From contig MCFH01000037.1 in NCBI GenBank assembly GCA_002104945.1, positions 1 to 64,000 of the forward strand: a stretch of DNA of 64,000 bases, read 5' to 3'. A model generated the notes under the pieces. The model was not told the origin of the DNA, searched no databases, and saw only the letters and a list, made by a program, of their open reading frames with translations. Positions 32,645-57,557 of the stretch are shown here, piece after piece (within the stretch, counting starts at the first letter, position 1; each line of letters starts with the position of its first letter). This stretch comes from Piromyces finnis. Its lineage: Eukaryota; Neocallimastigomycota; Neocallimastigomycetes; Neocallimastigales; Neocallimastigaceae. The position numbers and the translations under genes are program-made.

Positions 32645-33593
32645 AAAAAAAAAAAAAAAAAAAAAAAGATAAATATGACTACCTTAACTAAAGAAATCCA
32701 TGAGTCATCAAATTGATCTCTGAGTTCCATAACATTCATATCATCCGAGATTTCAGAATAAATAAATGTAAGATATGAAGCAATTTTACTTAAAAGGTTT
32801 GGCTTTTTTTTTTCAAAAATAGTTTTTTCCAAAAAACATTCTTGAGCAGATGCTAACATTAATTTATTTAAGCATTTAACTGATTCTCTTTGTATATCAA
32901 CAGATGGTGCATGAAGGAAATTATCATTAATAAATTGAAACAATCCAGCTGAAGCTTGGAAGTAATTGTATGCAATTTTTTTACCTTCTTCTTCAAATCT
33001 ATTTTGAGTAGCAGCAATAGCTGAGAGAATAGCAGCAATGTTAAATATAACACATGCTTTTTCATATGCACCTGAGTATTGCCTAACACCCTCTCCAGTG
33101 AAGGCGTCATACCTTTAATTTTTTTATAAAAATATTAATATATTATAGTGTTAAGTGTGAATTTTTATTATATTTACATTATATACAATTATTATCATTA
33201 TATAAAACAATATTTAAATTTTATTATGTATAATAAAATGAAATCTATAATTATAATAATAAAAAATTGTTTATTTATTATAGAATAATTTAAATATAAT
33301 AATTACCATGTAAAAGGAACTTTAACATGTTTTTCGTCCAAAGGAAAACGAAGATCTAATAATTCCAATTGCCCATAATATCTATATAAAATATCTCTTC
33401 CTGTCATATCCTTTCCTACACCTGTAATATCTTGTCTTAACCTATTAAGAATTGAAATTTCATTTAAATAATTTTCGGGGTCTTCTTGATAGTGTTCCAT
33501 AATATAGCTTTTAAAAGCTGAAGTGAAGTCAGTTTCCTCTGTAACCTTAAGGGGAATAGATAACATAGGTATTTGCTGATTAAATGCTTCCAT
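29227..33593 (-). CDS. BRO1/ALIX-like ESCRT-associated protein, 4 exons
   Basis: Model: complement join of 33593..33307, 33112..32683, 32549..31347 and 31197..29227; introns of 194, 133 and 149 nt; 1296 aa. All junctions keep frame: phase 2 at a Trp codon (VPFTW|YDAF), then phase 0 twice (ISLVK|VKSKYY and LRYK|IQNDD). Residues 1 to about 390 are a Bro1 domain (for example SGAYEKACVIFNIAA, and VFHRLIPIQV near its end). About 390-770 is a helical V-shaped domain (NDDINSILL is typical). From about 790 to the end is a Gln/Pro/Tyr/Thr-rich tail of about 500 aa with polyglutamine runs. Family members act at endosomes with ESCRT-III in multivesicular-body sorting or pH sensing (Rim20/PalA). The long tail favours a Bro1/ALIX type over Rim20, but this is not certain. 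Confidence 0.88.
32608..32668. repeat. (CAA)n plus A-tract in BRO1 intron 2
   Basis: A CAA/GTT microsatellite (to about 32642) followed by about 25 A bases lies inside the 133-nt intron 2. On the coding strand it reads as a T-run followed by GTT repeats. It is likely length-variable. Confidence 0.75.
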
Positions 33594-34651
33594 TTTTTTC
33601 TTTCTTTTTTTTTATTTTATTATTATTATTATTATTTATTCTTAATGAAATAGGATTTAATTATAAAAATTAAAATTTACTTTTTATGTATAAAAATATT
33701 CGAATTTATAAAAATAATTATATTTAAATTGATATATATTTATATAGAATTTTATAAAAATTTAATGAATATATTAAGTAAATAGCTTAATATTTTATAT
33801 TAATTATAATAAAGGAATATGGATGATAAATTTTTTATAATTAAATTTCAAATTAATAATTTATTGAATTTTATTAACTTCAAATATATATTAACTCTTT
33901 TATTTTAACTATTTAAAAGACTAAATATTTAAATATTTATTTACTATGGTTATTTAGTTATTATTCATTCAATAATAGTAAAAATAAGAAAAAAAAGGAA
34001 AAATAATACGCCTTTACTTTGTTCTATAATTATTTGTTAAAGTCTTAATATATGTTATATAATAATTATATATACATATAATACATATATTTAATTATGG
34101 TATTACTTTCTTTCTTACCTTTAATGTAATTATTTCTTATAATTTGGAAATTTTTACTATTAAGTTTTTATTATTATTTATTTGTAGTATATAATGTATA
34201 TTACTTTCAATATTATATTTGAATGTTTAATTAACAAAACAATTTATATGGTTTTTTTTAATGTGTTAAATTAATTACTTCATTTAAAAACCTTGAATAA
34301 CAACAATTAATATTAAATATTATTATTATTATTATTATTATTTATTTATTTTTTTTTTACTACTTTTTCTTTTTTAAAATTTTAAAAAAAAAAACAAATT
34401 TTAAAATTTAAAATTAATTTATGTAAATAATAGAAATTTAAATAGAATTAATTTATTTAATATATAAATTTTAATATTTAATATTTAATATAGTCTTTAA
34501 ATGAAAATAAAACAATTTCAAATTGGATAATTTCAATATTTATAAATTATTTTTATTTTTTATTCATTTTTAGCTTTTTTTTTTTTTTTTTTTTCTAGTA
34601 TTGCTTTTAGTATATATTTATTCTATATTCTATATTTTTTATTAAAAATTA
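33594..34651. other. AT-rich intergenic
   Basis: Upstream flank of the BRO1-like gene and 3' flank of the next minus-strand gene. Contains ATT repeats at about 33620 and 34318 and T tracts (34575-34594). No gene is seen. Confidence 0.55.
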
Positions 34652-36066
34652 TTATAGCTCATAATTATAAAACATTATATTATCACAAATAGGTTGGTCA
34701 TTTATAATCTTATCTTTTGATGGAATAATATTTAATACTTGAGACCAAAGGTTAATAGCCTTTTCTTCATATTTTTTCATGTATTCTATTTCCTTTCTCT
34801 TATAATAAGCAAAGTCTGTTTTTTCAATAATTCCAGGTAATTCTTCCCAACTATCAAAATAGACAAATAAATTCGTAAATTCTTTATTATACCATTCCAT
34901 GTAATTAACTAATCCATTAGGAATATCTTTTAAGTCCTTTTCCGGAAATTCATAATAAAAGCCATTACTTAATTCTCTAAAAAGTCTTTCCGTTGGTATA
35001 AGCATTACAACACCATATCTAAAATTCTCCATCATTTTCATAATTGATACTTGATATGGTAATATCAAGAGAGCTTTGTAATTAGCAAGAACTAAAGGTC
35101 CTCCATAATCCTTATTCAATAATCTATGTTTTATTTTTAATTTTTTTAATTCACGAACAGACACTCCGGAATCTTGGTCAGTTCGGTCAATTATAGCTAT
35201 TTCTTCATGTGTAACTTTATAGGTTTTTTGTAAGACTTCATCTGGTGCAAAGCCAACAGGCCGAATTAAATAATAATTTGGTATAAATATTCCATTTGTA
35301 CAAGCATAAAAAACCTCATAAGGATTATTTTCTACTATAGTTATATTTTTATTTTCGATTATAGCTTTTCCAAACTTTTCATAATAATCAATTTTATTTG
35401 TTTTAGCAACCATTAAATCAAATCTTTTCAATATAAGAAATATATAATAAAAATTAATAAAAAGATGTTATTTAAACTTTGGCTTTAATTTAATTATTTT
35501 AATTTACCTATTAGTAATTTCTAAAATAATTTTAGTGTGACATTCGTTTATTAAGAATATATAAGAATCGGGTATAATATCACTTATGATAACATAATCA
35601 TATGAAGAGCATATATCTCTTACAAACTTTTTGCATTTATCTTTTATAAAGCATTTTGGTCTTTCTTCAAATTTGTACTACATTATAAATAATATTATTT
35701 TAATATTTAAAATAATCACATACATATTCTTATTAGAATTATACTTTGCATTTCTTTAAGATAGAAAAAAAAAAAACCTAGATGATTATATTTATACTAA
35801 CCGAAGGTGACAATGAAGTTACATTATAGTTTAATAATTCTCCAATGGTTTTAAAATTTGCTATAGTTCCATCATGTCTTGAAATATAAATTATAGACTT
35901 ATTAAAAGAATTATCATTATTTAAACTTTTATTTATGTTTATTTCATTTAAAAATTTTTCTTTATTAATTTTTGCATAACTTGAATTAGTTTTTATTATT
36001 AAGATTAAAATTAATATTGTAGTTCCTAATAATAAAGTTTTACATATTATTTTTTTATTAAAAAAC

Positions 36067-36068
<2 letters not shown>
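34652..36068 (-). CDS. Type II membrane protein, possibly glycosyltransferase-like, paralogue A
   Basis: Model: complement join of 36068..35802, 35677..35508 and 35423..34652; 402 aa; introns of 124 and 84 nt. Junctions keep frame (LSPS|YKFEERP at phase 0; TNR|FDLM at phase 2, inside an Arg codon). There is a short basic N-terminus, then one hydrophobic segment (about residues 10-27, LLLGTTILILILII), then a soluble domain; this suggests a signal anchor with the domain in the Golgi or ER lumen. Conserved with the neighbour at 36953: YISR, PKCF, EITNRFD, YACTNG, ENFRYGVVMLIPTE, FDSWEELPG. The pattern of a regulated length, a lumenal domain and repeated G/P motifs recalls fungal glycosyltransferases, but I do not recognise a defined family. 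No catalytic DXD is assigned. Confidence 0.75.
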
Positions 36069-36952
<884 letters not shown>

Positions 36953-38406
36953 TTAATCACTATAATTAAAGAAAAATCCCATATCATTTTTACATATTGG
37001 CTTTTTATGTTTAATTAAAAATTTATCATTAGTAGTTTTACCAACAATCTCACTCCATTGATCAACAACTTTTAATTCTTGCTTTTCAGCAAATTCTTTA
37101 GCTTTAATTCTTATTTTTTCAAAATTAACACTATGTAATAAACCCCTAACATCATCCCATGAATTGAAGAAGACAAATAAATCTTTTAATTTGTCATTGT
37201 ACCATGTAGTATAATTTTCTAAACCTTCATCCATATAAATAATATCTGGTGCATCAAATGAATATTGATCTGATTCCGTAATCATTTCTCTTAAGAAAGC
37301 TTCGGAAGGAATCATCATTACTATACCGTATCTAAAGTTTTCTATAATTTTTGATGAAGTAATTTGACTTGGAAGAATAAGTTGTACTTTATATTTAGCA
37401 AGAGTTTTTGGATTACAGTTTTTCCAGGCAACCATTTCAAAAGGAATATCTCTTTTCTTTAATTCCATTTTAGCAATCAATGAATCTTGATTTGTTTTTT
37501 CGACAATGGCTATAAGTTCTTCTTTTTCAACACTTTCAATTTCTTCGTAAGTTATTCCATTGACATAACCTGTTGAACTAATAATATGATATGATGGAAT
37601 GTGGACACCATTCATGCAAGCATAATAATTTTCATATGAATTTTGTATAATAACCGATATTTCTTTATTTTTATTCATAAGAGAAGTACTAAATTTAATA
37701 CTAAATTCTCTAGTTTCTTCTTTTGGAATATTAACATCATATCTATATATTATACAAAATTTAAATAAAATAAATGAAGTTATTATTACTATTATTATTA
37801 TTATTATTATTATTTTAAAATAAATAGACATTTAATATATATTTCTTTAGCAATTTAAGGAATTCCAAATTACTAATGCAAATGTAAATTGTTTTTATAT
37901 AATAGGTTATAATTTTTGATAATTTTTATCATGGTATTAATTTAAATAATATTTTGGAAATTAAGAACTCACCTATTATTAAGTTCAAATATTATTTTTG
38001 AAGAACAACCACTATTAAGATATCCATAACCATCACTCGCAATTTCGTTAATTATAATATATTCATATTTTCTGCAAAGAGCAGTAAAAATAGTACTACA
38101 TTCTCCATTATTAAAACATTGAGGTCTTTTTTTTGGGGAATACCATGGAATTAAATTATATACCTCATATCCAAGTTTTCCCATAATATATTTCATATTA
38201 TCAACAGCATTTTGATTTCTTGAAATATATAAAATTTCCTTTGAAGTTTCATTTTTTATAAATGCATTTTTTAAATGTGTTTGAATAACTGCGTTGTATT
38301 CATTTTCTGATTTTGGTAATTCTATTGTTAATATGAAAGTAAATAAAATTAATATTAAGATTAATAAACATTTTACTAAAGTTTTTTTTCGTGAAATAAA
38401 AGACAT
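36953..38406 (-). CDS. Type II membrane protein, possibly glycosyltransferase-like, paralogue B
   Basis: Model: complement join of 38406..37973 and 37742..36953; 407 aa; one 230-nt intron with donor GTGAGT and acceptor atatag. The junction (LNNR|YDVN, within an Arg codon) sits at the same place as the second intron of paralogue A. The equivalent of A's first intron is absent here. N-terminal signal anchor at about residues 13-27 (CLLILILILFTFILT), then a soluble domain with YISRNQNAVDNM, RPQCF, YACMNGVHIPSYH, ENFRYGIVMMIPSE and FFNSWDDVRG. A hydrophobic stretch that could be read upstream of YDVN (many Ile) is intron, not protein. Family not recognised; function is as uncertain as for paralogue A. 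Confidence 0.75.
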
Positions 38407-39969
38407 TTCTTGGATATATTTTTATTTTAAACTTAAATTAGTTACTATTTATTTTAGTTTTTTTCTTTTCTTTTCTTTTTTTTTTTTATAAACCAGTAAT
38501 GCTGTTATTTGAAATAACTTTATTACTATTTTTTATATTATATATATTAAATTTTTTATTGTAAATTTTAAGTTTAAAAAACTTTTTTTTTTTACTAATG
38601 AAAATATTATTTATACTTTTTCTTTAATTTATTAAATGTAAAAATTAATTTAAGAACAGAATATTATATATATATTAAAAAATTAATACATAATAATAAT
38701 TTTCTAACATAAATTATAAATGATATAAATGAAAGTTAATAATAAAAGTACAAGAATAGAACTGTTGATAAAAATATTTAAAACTATAATATTAATAATA
38801 CTTTTTATATCACACTAATCAATCAATAATAAAAATACACTACGGTGTTGTATATTTTATGTATGAATTATATAAAATATTTTTTAATTTTTCAAGATTT
38901 ATATATAATGAATAATAATGATGTTTATGTTATTAATATATTATATAAAAATAATTTGAAATTAAAATTAGAATCTACTTTTTTTTAAATACTAGGTGAA
39001 GGTGATACTTTTATTTATTTTTTTTTTTTTGAAATAAGATATTAAATATTACAAATGAACTTGTTACTCTTGGAACATAAACTTTTTTTTTTATTATTAA
39101 TCATAATATTAAGATTCAAAGTATTATATTAAAAGAATAAAAGAAAATTTTGTGTAACAACCAATAAATTAAGGAATTAAAAAAAAGAATATTAAATATA
39201 AATTAAAATTTCTTTAAAAAAACATTAGTTAATAAGATTTAAAGATGATTAAATTTATTTTCATTTTTTAAAAAACATGAAAAATTAAAAATAATAATAT
39301 ATTATTTTTATGTTACATGCTTATATTAATATGCTTAATATCTTCAAATTTAGTTATATTATCAATAAATACTTAAAAAAAAATTTACATCAACTTCTTT
39401 ATTAAACATTAAAACAAACTATTCAAAAAAATTTCTATATCTATATACAAATATTTATTTTTTTCCTTTTTTTTTTTTTTTATAATTTCGATAATAATTT
39501 TATTTTTTAATATTTTTGTTTGGTTTATTTTTTTATACTAATTATAAAATTTTAATTATTGTTATTATTATTATTATTATGCATTATGTACTATGTATTA
39601 TGATATTTGTTTTATTTTAAAAGGGATTTTAAATTATAAACTATATTAATTTAAATTTTAATTATTAATAATATAAAAGTTATATATTATACATATATAT
39701 ATTTCTAAATGATTATAATATAAATATGAAAAATATAAAAAAAATGGAAATAAAAATCAAGATATATAACAAATATATATTTAATATATATAAAAAAGAA
39801 AAAACCATAAATGTAATCGTTTGAAATTCCTCGTTTAATAATACCCTTATATACTAAATAAATTTAAAAAAAATAAAAAATATTTTTGATATTAAATTAT
39901 AATTAATATTTTTTTTCTTTTCTTGTAATTGTGTGCTTTTTCCATTTTATATATATATATATAATTTTT
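38407..39969. other. AT-rich intergenic
   Basis: 1.56 kb of AT-rich DNA between paralogue B and the 3' end of the PFOR-flavodoxin gene. No supportable coding exon or RNA. Confidence 0.55.
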
Positions 39970-51798
<11,829 letters not shown>

Positions 51799-52317
51799 TT
51801 TTATTAATTTTTAATTAATGATATTCCAGTTTTTTCATTAAAATGCTTATTTTTTAAAATATTCTTAATTTTTATTTTTATTAATTGATAATTCTTATAT
51901 ATTTATTGTATTATTAACTTTTCATCTTTTTTTAACTGTACATATAAATATATTTTTTTTAATTATTTTAGTTTTCTTTTAATATGTATTTAATTTTATT
52001 AAAAGGCAATAAAATTTACTGACAATAATATTAACATAAAACAAAATATTAAATATTAAGGGAAAAAGTATATTCTGTGAAAATAAAATAATATAAATGA
52101 ATAATTAATAACTTTATTTTCCCTTTGATTATTATTTCTTTTTCTTTTTCAAATTTCTCTAATTATTATTTATTTTTCTATTTTTTTTCTATATTTTTTA
52201 ATTATTTTTTTTTTCAGTTCCTTTTCTATATTAATTTATTTTATATTTTAATTTATTTTTTTTTTTAAATTTAGAAAACTTGTTTTAATAATTATGGGAA
52301 AAAAAAAAAAGGAACAT

Positions 52318-52351
<34 letters not shown>

Positions 52352-54309
52352 GAAAATTTATATATAATTTTAAATTTTTATTATTGGTTGTTATTCCTCA
52401 ATAGTACATCATAGTTTATATTTTTTATATTATCTATTTACATACATGAAATGTTTTGAAAAGCAAAAACAAAAACAAAAACATGTGAAATATAAATTAA
52501 ATATAAATATTTAATTATATATAATTGTACATATTTTAATTAAAAGAAATAATAAAAAAAAAAGAGAAAAAGTATTGAAAAAAAAAAAATGGTTTTATAA
52601 AGTAGTAATATTACTTTATAAAAAATTTCTTTTATCATTAAGATTTATTATTAGTGTTAATATTATTACCTAATCTCATTGCTTTGTTTTATTTATGTAC
52701 TTTTTCTTTCTCTGATATCATATTCATATTTATTTTTATTTCTTTATTAAAAAATAAAAGAAAAACAAGTAGGTTTTTTATTAAAATATCCATACCCATA
52801 TTAAGGAAAGATTTTACATTTTTGCTTTAGATTTTTTTTAAAAATCTCTATTAATTCTGAACCAATAAGATAAAAGATAAAGGTTTATTAAAATATGTGA
52901 TCTATCCATTTTAAAAATAAAAAAAAAAGATTTCTGATATGAAATTAATATGTCTAGCTACATATTAGCCAATATTTAAAATAATTTTTATTATTTAAAA
53001 TATTCAATTTCATCTTTAAAAATTTATATATAATATTTCATAATAATAATATAATAATTGATATATATTATAATACATTATTTATATATTAGTTATAGAA
53101 TTCATGTACATATTTCATTATATTCTTAAATATTAATATTATATATTAGTATTAATTTTATTGTAATACTTATTTGTATTACATTACTTTTTCCTTATAT
53201 AGTAATATTTCATATAAAATGTAAAATATATTATACTATATCCTATTTAATTATTATTCATATATTATGAATACATTACATTATATAATTGATATTCAAT
53301 TATAGGGATTTTATAATATAAAAATATTCATGTAAAAATAATTAATAATTAGAAAGAAGAGTTTTAATAATTAATAAGAAAATATTATAAGTGAAATTAT
53401 TAATAAGAGAGAAGTTAATAGTAATAAAATATTTTTCACCTAATATAATAAATTATAAATAAACTAATATTAAATTACTACAACATAAAAGAAACTTATA
53501 TCATTTCATTTATCATGTGATTTAAATTAATAATATATATTATAAAACTGAAGATTCTTTAAATTTAAAAGATTTCTTCCTGTTATTATAAGAAACTGTA
53601 CATAATTATTAAAAAAAAATTGAAAAACTTAAAAAATATTTTTTATATCACATTAATAGATCATATTGAATATTAAATATTGAATACTTTTAAAATAGTA
53701 TAAATACTTTACATTAATATTAATATTTACTATATAAAATAAAGAGTATTATACATTTTCAATTATTCCATTCTATATAATATAAAATATTAAAATTTTT
53801 ATTGATATGAATATAAATCTTCTATATAAATAATAATTAATTAAATATTTAACTTCTAATTAATTATTTTTAATGGTAAGAATAAATATTAAAATACATT
53901 ATTAAAACAATAATGTAAAAAAGAAAAAATAATATTAATAATTTTAAAATTTATGTAATATTATTGTTGTTATGAATAATTAATAAATAATTTATTATAT
54001 TCGTTTTAATTATACTAAAATAATAATGATGATAATTTTATTTGAATTAGAAGAAGTTATACCTAACTTTGTCTTTTTAAAGTATTTTATCGATATTAAT
54101 ATTTTGAAAAAAAAATTGACAAAACTTATTATCATTTATGTTAAAAAATGTAAATAACTATGATTATTGAAAATAAATATATATAAATATATATATATTT
54201 GGATTATACTGTACTATATTTCAGTATTTATTTATCTAATGTAAAAGCAATTCTTGTTGTAAAAAAAAAACTCAACTATATTTGTTCTGATTATAATTTG
54301 CTTAATATT
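51799..54309. other. AT-rich upstream region of the PFOR-flavodoxin gene
   Basis: 2.5 kb with A and T tracts (for example 52328-52351). No gene, RNA or element is seen. It should hold the PFOR gene promoter, but I cannot name an element. Confidence 0.55.
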
Positions 54310-55445
54310 TTAAAGACTTAATCCATATAAACTTGGATTTTCTCTTGTCTCATCAATATTAATTGTGTGGAACTTATTATTATCTAATTTTTTTATTTTA
54401 TAACTTGAATTGTCATTATCATTAACATTAGAACCAGAAGAAACTAAGGTTTTAATGCCTTTAATTTTAGAACCAATAAAACTAAATAATTTTCTTCCAA
54501 TATTCTTTTCCATTTGATTATTCTAAAAAAATTTTATAAATAAAATTAATATCGAAAATTATCTAAAATTATTTAAAATTTATTAATATATTATAATTAT
54601 ATTGTAATATATATAAATTTTTAATTTACCTGATATGGGAAATTAACCATTTGATAAGAAAAATAAATAATAGTCACTGAAAGAACATCCCAAAAGATGT
54701 CAAAAGCAGGTTGATAGCTTGTTACGGAAATTAATGGGTAAATGATAATCTTTGCTATTGTAATTATAATTAATTCTAATATACCTTCGCTTACTAAATT
54801 ACTTAATTTTTCATTTTTTGTATTTAATTCTTTTAAGTTTTTTAGAGCATTATATATAATAATACAAATTGCACCAAGAGAAAAAAGGGAATCAATAATA
54901 TCGAATATCATAACAAAATAAATATATTTTGAATCATTTGTAACACCACAACCCATAAATTCAACAAATTCATATTTGAATTGGTTTAGATTCAAAAAAT
55001 AGCTTCCACAATAAAGTGCGCTTAGAATTATTGATATAATTGTAATAAAGTAAAATTTTGACTTACTAAGATAGATTTTTGATATAAGGGATAATCTAAA
55101 CGTTGTTAACCATGAAAGTGGTGCCCAATTTAAAGTAGCCGAAGCTTTAAATAGTGTATAAAAGATATAACAATTATCAGGATGATATATAAAATGAGCT
55201 ATATCGTTTGCATTATTAGCAAATGCAAAAGCTGCAGCAACAAATGGAAATAAAAAGTTTAAATTTTTGTGTTGAATATATCCTACTGCTGACTTTATGG
55301 TATATTTAAAATAAATGTAACAACTTATAACTATACCAATAGATATAATTCTTAATGCTACTGTTTGATTCGAGTTATCAAATTCAAGTACTTTATCCTT
55401 ACTTCTTTTCTGTAATAGATTCTCCAGGATAGAGTTATATTCCAT
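54310..55445 (-). CDS. Seven-transmembrane protein of unknown function, 2 exons
   Basis: Model: complement join of 55445..54630 and 54522..54310; 342 aa; 107-nt intron with donor GTAAAT and acceptor ttttttag, phase 0 (NFPYQ|NNQMEK). Seven hydrophobic segments can be counted: ISIGIVISCYIYF, FLFPFVAAAFAF, CYIFYTLFKA, FYFITIISIILSALY, IYFVMIFDIIDSLF, LIIITIAKIIIYPLI and FDIFWDVLSVTIIYF. A soluble, Lys-rich C-terminal tail is encoded mostly by exon 2. The 7-TM count recalls a receptor, but I see no diagnostic motif and do not recognise the family. No signal peptide is obvious. Confidence 0.8.
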
Positions 55446-56989
55446 TATTACTATTTCTTATTTTATTTTATATTAATATATTAATAATGTTTTGATAATA
55501 TGGATATTATTTTAAAATTGTAATTTTCTATGTGTCAATTTATATAAATTTATTTTACTTTCAACTCAAATATATAATATAATTCTACAATTATTGGAAA
55601 TTTAAAATACTAAATGCTTTTAAAAATAAATAATAATTTATTTTTTTTTTGAAATGGTATTGAAATACACCTTAATATTACATAAAATATTAAGATGAAC
55701 TCTTTATTTAAAAAAAAATACAATATAATTAATGCTTAATGATTCTTGTTATTTGTTATATTTTCTATTAAAAAGAATTTTTTTTTTAAAAAAAAAAAAT
55801 AATAATAATAAATAGTACTAATATTTTTAATTAGAAATACAATGGAATTTATTATATATTAGATTATACATTTAATATTACCTAAATAATATAATGTGAA
55901 TTAAAAATTGATAGCTTGTTGATAATTTTTAAATATGTATATATTAATATTAATATATATTAATTCAAATTAGAATATACATTAATATATATATATTCCT
56001 GATTTAAAATTTTAAAAAAAAAAAAAATAAAAATAAATTAAATTTACAATTAAGCAAGAGATTTTTTTTAATGCCAAATATTTAATATTGTATCATGTTC
56101 AAATTACAAATCTTGTTAATTTATTGGGTTACTCAAGCAAAAAAAAGTTAAAAAATTAACATTTCGTTTTTTTGTACTACTAGATTATATACCTTCAATT
56201 TTATTATAATATATTGAAACTATGGCAAAATTGATTAAAAATAATTTTGAATTTAAGCATCGAATCAAATTTGATGATAGACATACAAATAAATAGAAAA
56301 TCTTTATAGATTATTAGGAGAATGCTAAAAAACTAAATAATAAAAGAAAAATAAAATTTATATGATATAAAAAAATATTTTACCTAAAATACTAAAAATT
56401 TGGGTAAATGTTATTTATATATTATTAAATAAATAATAAAATACTGCTAAAATACTTTAAAATATTATTTACTTACCTCTTTAAATTTATATAAGTGAAC
56501 GAATTATAAAATTGAAATAAAAAAATTTAAATTTTAGACATGTTTTTATATTAATTGTTTTTGTATTACACGTTTTTTTTAGTTAATAAAAAATGTTGTC
56601 AATATTAACCCCTTCATTTATTTAATTTTTAATATAGTATGGTTTATATCATTTATTATAGCTTTATAATTAATTTCTATATCTACTTATCTACTATATT
56701 AATTATTTATAATATTGAAAGTTAGAGTCATAAATAGTACAACTGAGTTTTACTGAAATTAATTAGCATTAGGTGATTTAAATTTAGGAATTAACCACTA
56801 AGATATTTAAAAAACTTCATAATATCAATGAGTTTGTCATATTTTTCAATAACTTTATTGATTTTTATATTTTTCTTGGGTTAAGAGTTTAATTGAGTAG
56901 ATAAAATACAATAATATATAGAAAGTATATATTATTTAAAAAATATTTAATACAAATTCTACTAATATTTATAGACATTCCAAAAAAAA
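55446..56989. other. AT-rich intergenic
   Basis: 1.5 kb upstream of the 7-TM gene. No supportable gene or RNA. Confidence 0.55.
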
Positions 56990-57169
<180 letters not shown>

Positions 57170-57557
57170 ACAAATCTTTACATTATTTTTTTTTATATTA
57201 TATAATTAATTTAATAATAGTTCTCATATACAACTAAAATAATTTAAAAAAAAAATAAAGACCTTATATCATAAACAATAATTCAATATAATTATTTAAT
57301 AACAACCATATGAATTTTTATATTTTTATAACAATCATTATTATATTATTAGACAAATTTTAACTTAATAATAAATTATTACTCTTTAATTATTTTATAT
57401 TAATTATTTAATTCTATTTTATTGAATATTTCTTTTTTTTTTTTTTTTTTTTTGGTTATATAAAAATAGTTATTTACATGAAAATAATAGAATAAATGAA
57501 ATGATAAAATTTAATAATAATAATAATAATACATTATAGATACATTGAAATCATTAA
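57170..57557. other. AT-rich spacer before the palindrome
   Basis: AT-rich, with a T tract at about 57432-57452. Nothing else is seen. Palindrome homology begins at about 57558. Confidence 0.5.

Noticed and set aside
37743-37831. An Ile-rich transmembrane helix at the start of the 36953 gene
   Set aside because: This is translated intron DNA. The true N-terminus and signal anchor lie at 38406, and the splice site at 37743 removes the Ile run.
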